Assembly (NCBI RefSeq): GCF_009649075.1
Contig: NZ_CP045737.1
Coordinates: 1,612,001-1,676,000, forward strand
DNA: 64,000 nt
DNA from: Aeromicrobium yanjiei
GTDB lineage: Bacteria > Actinomycetota > Actinomycetes > Propionibacteriales > Nocardioidaceae
Reading direction: 5' to 3'
Part shown: positions 62,114 to 64,000 of the stretch, piece after piece
How the letters are laid out: each line of letters opens with the position of its first letter
Numbering within the stretch: position 1 is the stretch's first letter
Made by a program: the position numbers and the translations under genes
The notes under the pieces: model-generated
Told to the model about the DNA's origin: nothing
Database searches by the model: none
What the model saw: the letters and a program-made list of their open reading frames with translations, nothing else

Positions 62114-64000
62114 ATGACCATCACTGTCATCAAGCGCGACGGAACGCGCGCACCGTACGACGGCTACGAGATCGCCAGGTCCATCGAGGAGGCGAGCGCC
62201 GGGCTCGACGACCAGGTCGCCCGCGTCACGCAGCTGCAGTCCGAGCTCGAGATCACGCTGTTCGACGGCATCACGAGCGAAGAGCTCGACGAAGCCGTCG
62301 TGCAGGTCGCCCTGCAGAACGTCAAGGACGACCCGGCCTTCGACACGATCGCCTCACGGCTGCTGGTCAAGACCCTCTACAAGAAGGTCTTCGGCGAGGG
62401 CGTCACCCGCGACGAGGTCTACGCCTTCCACGGCCCGGCGTTCGTCGCCTCAGTCCTGAGGGGCGTCGAGCTGCAGCTGCTCGACCCACGCCTGGCCGAG
62501 CTGTTCGACCTCGAGGTGCTGGGCGCCGCGCTCGACCCCGACCGCGACGACCTCGTCCGCTACATCGGCGCGCAGACCATGCGTACCCGCTACATGATCT
62601 GCGAGCCCGACGGGACGCCGCTGGAGGTGCCGCAGTTCTTCTGGATGCGGGTCGCGATGGGCCTGTCGCTCAACGAGGACGATCCGACCTCTGCTGCCGT
62701 CGGGTTCTACGACAAGATGTCGCGCCTCGAGTACCTGGCGGCCGGCTCGACGCTGGTCAACGCCGGGACGGCGTACAGCCAGCTCTCCAACTGCTTCGTG
62801 ATGCAGATGGAGGACGACATCGAGCACATCGCCAAGAGCGTCCGCGACGTCATGTGGCTGACCAAGGGCACCGGTGGCATCGGCATGTCGGTCAGCAAGC
62901 TGCGGGCCGAGGGATCGCCCATCCGCAGCAACAACACCGCCTCGACCGGTCCCATCCCGTTCATGCACACGATCGACTCGACGCTGCGCGCCATCAGCCG
63001 CGGGGGCAAGAAGTTCGGCGCGTTGTGCTTCTACATGGAGAACTGGCACCTCGACTTCGCCCAGTTTCTCGACCTGCGTGCCAACTCCGGCGACCCGTAC
63101 CGACGCACCCGCACCGCCAACACCGCGGTGTGGATCAGCGACGACTTCATGAAGCGCGTGCAGGACGACCAGGACTGGTACCTGTTCGACCCGCTCGACG
63201 TTCCCGACCTCGTCGAGCTGTACGGCGCGGCCTTCTCGGCCCGCTACGCCGAGTACGCCGCGATGGCCGACGCGGGACAGCTGCGGCACAAGAAGATGCG
63301 CGCCCGTGAGCAGTTTCGCGCGATTATGGTCTCGCTGCAGGCCAGCTCGCACCCGTGGCTGACGTGGAAGGACACCATCAACACGCGGGCGCTGAACCAC
63401 AACACCGGCACGATCCACCTGTCCAACCTGTGCACCGAGATCACGCTGCCGCAGGACCGCGACAACGTCGCCGTCTGCAACCTCGCCTCGATCAACCTGT
63501 CCCGTCACGTCACCGGGCGCCGCCAGCAGGCCCGCGTCGACTGGAAGCGGCTGGCAGAGTCGACCCGCCTGGCCGTCCGTCAGCTCGACAACCTCATCGA
63601 CATCACGATCTCGTCGGTGCCCGAGTCGGAGCACTCCAACGAGCTCAACCGCGCCCTCGGCCTCGGCGTCATGGGCTTCACGGACGTCGTCGAGCGCTTC
63701 GGCTACTCCTACGAGTCCGAGCAGTCGTACGAGCTGATCGACCAGGTGATGGAGTTCATCAGCTGGCACGCGATCGACGCGTCGGCCGACCTGGGCCGCG
63801 AGCGCGGCGCCTACCCGAACTTCGAGGGATCGCGCTGGAGCCAGGGCATGGTGCCGATCGACTCCCTCGACCTGCTGGAGGCCGACCGCGGCGTGCGGGT
63901 CGACGTCGACCGCACCACGCGCCTCGACTGGGACGCTCTGCGTGGCAAGGTCCAGGCGGGCATCCGCAACTCCACCCTGATGGCGATCGCGCCGACCGCG
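62114..64000 (+). CDS. nrdA: class Ia ribonucleoside-diphosphate reductase alpha subunit, partial (3' end off window)
   Basis: 629 residues are visible. An N-terminal ATP-cone (MTITVIKRDGTRAPYDGYEI ... LVKTLYKKVF) is followed by the reductase barrel: first redox Cys in SQLSNCFVMQ, KGTGGIGMSVSKLR, the thiyl-radical site SNLCTEITL (Asn, Cys, Glu), CNLASINLS (second Cys) and LGVMGFTDVV. The stop and C-terminal redox Cys pair lie outside. It reduces NDPs with an NrdB diiron partner, expected downstream. Control by a B12 riboswitch fits an actinobacterium that also has B12-dependent NrdJ (not in window). AGGGG precedes the ATG. Confidence 0.95.
   Translation, partial: MTITVIKRDGTRAPYDGYEIARSIEEASAGLDDQVARVTQLQSELEITLFDGITSEELDEAVVQVALQNVKDDPAFDTIASRLLVKTLYKKVFGEGVTRDEVYAFHGPAFVASVLRGVELQLLDPRLAELFDLEVLGAALDPDRDDLVRYIGAQTMRTRYMICEPDGTPLEVPQFFWMRVAMGLSLNEDDPTSAAVGFYDKMSRLEYLAAGSTLVNAGTAYSQLSNCFVMQMEDDIEHIAKSVRDVMWLTKGTGGIGMSVSKLRAEGSPIRSNNTASTGPIPFMHTIDSTLRAISRGGKKFGALCFYMENWHLDFAQFLDLRANSGDPYRRTRTANTAVWISDDFMKRVQDDQDWYLFDPLDVPDLVELYGAAFSARYAEYAAMADAGQLRHKKMRAREQFRAIMVSLQASSHPWLTWKDTINTRALNHNTGTIHLSNLCTEITLPQDRDNVAVCNLASINLSRHVTGRRQQARVDWKRLAESTRLAVRQLDNLIDITISSVPESEHSNELNRALGLGVMGFTDVVERFGYSYESEQSYELIDQVMEFISWHAIDASADLGRERGAYPNFEGSRWSQGMVPIDSLDLLEADRGVRVDVDRTTRLDWDALRGKVQAGIRNSTLMAIAPTA

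Overview
The window is high-GC DNA from an actinobacterium, most likely Nocardioidaceae-like (Aeromicrobium or Nocardioides type; this is inference). The evidence is a complete actinobacterial suf locus led by sufR and followed by an ABC-F gene, ctaA beside an ABC-2 exporter pair, LigC/LigD-polymerase end-joining genes, a B12 riboswitch in front of class Ia nrdA, frequent GTG starts, and many starts placed 6-7 nt after a TANNNT hexamer, as in leaderless transcripts.

Region 1 (1-4148, minus strand) is an accessory island of visibly lower GC. It is one compact cluster reading off the left edge: an alpha-glutamyl/putrescinyl-thymine-pyrophosphorylase-like (5-hmdU-DNA-kinase helical) protein, a two-domain MazG-type pyrophosphohydrolase, an unrecognised zinc-ribbon protein, a Thoeris ThsB-like TIR protein and a tandem-SLATT membrane protein. 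It looks like a nucleotide-centred defence system with enzymes, a TIR component and a membrane effector, and is the best candidate for an undescribed system here. A 0.7-kb stretch without genes, carrying repeats like an IS21-family end, separates it from the core genome.

Region 2 (4.9-22 kb) holds an inositol-phosphatase-family enzyme, heme A synthase, an ABC-2 exporter, DNA ligase C, a small alarmone synthetase, a LigD-type polymerase, a DJ-1/PfpI protein, a DUF2786 protein and the suf operon sufR-B-D-(Rieske)-C-S-U-T. An ABC-F gene follows, with a seven-codon leaderless leader peptide in its 5' region.

Region 3 (22-46 kb) is housekeeping: SURF1, MoaA, dodecin, an MFS pump with a divergent ArsR-type repressor, SerB, an ABC ATPase/NfeD/SPFH trio, a lytic transglycosylase, a PEBP protein, an RNA methyltransferase, a DUF5343 protein, peptide deformylase, two acyl-CoA dehydrogenases, a MarR regulator, a zinc alcohol dehydrogenase, FKBP, HrpA, a CPBP protease, a zinc metallopeptidase, a DUF445 protein and tRNA-Leu(GAG).

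Region 4 (46-61.7 kb) is accessory metabolism and regulation: a GNAT, a large LuxR-type (LAL) ATPase regulator divergent from an ABC-2 exporter with an overlapping Ser/Thr kinase gene, a chloroperoxidase-type hydrolase, two GNATs (one truncated) and a glutaminase-STAS fusion. A LacI regulator then precedes a sugar-binding-type lipoprotein, a self-sufficient CYP116B-like P450-reductase and an NHL/SMP-30-like protein; a perfect LacI-type palindrome covers the presumed transcription start. A MarR gene with its palindromic operator in front of two small membrane proteins closes the region.

Region 5 (61.7 kb to the end) is a cobalamin riboswitch and the 5' part of class Ia nrdA. No rRNA gene, CRISPR array or intact insertion sequence was seen.
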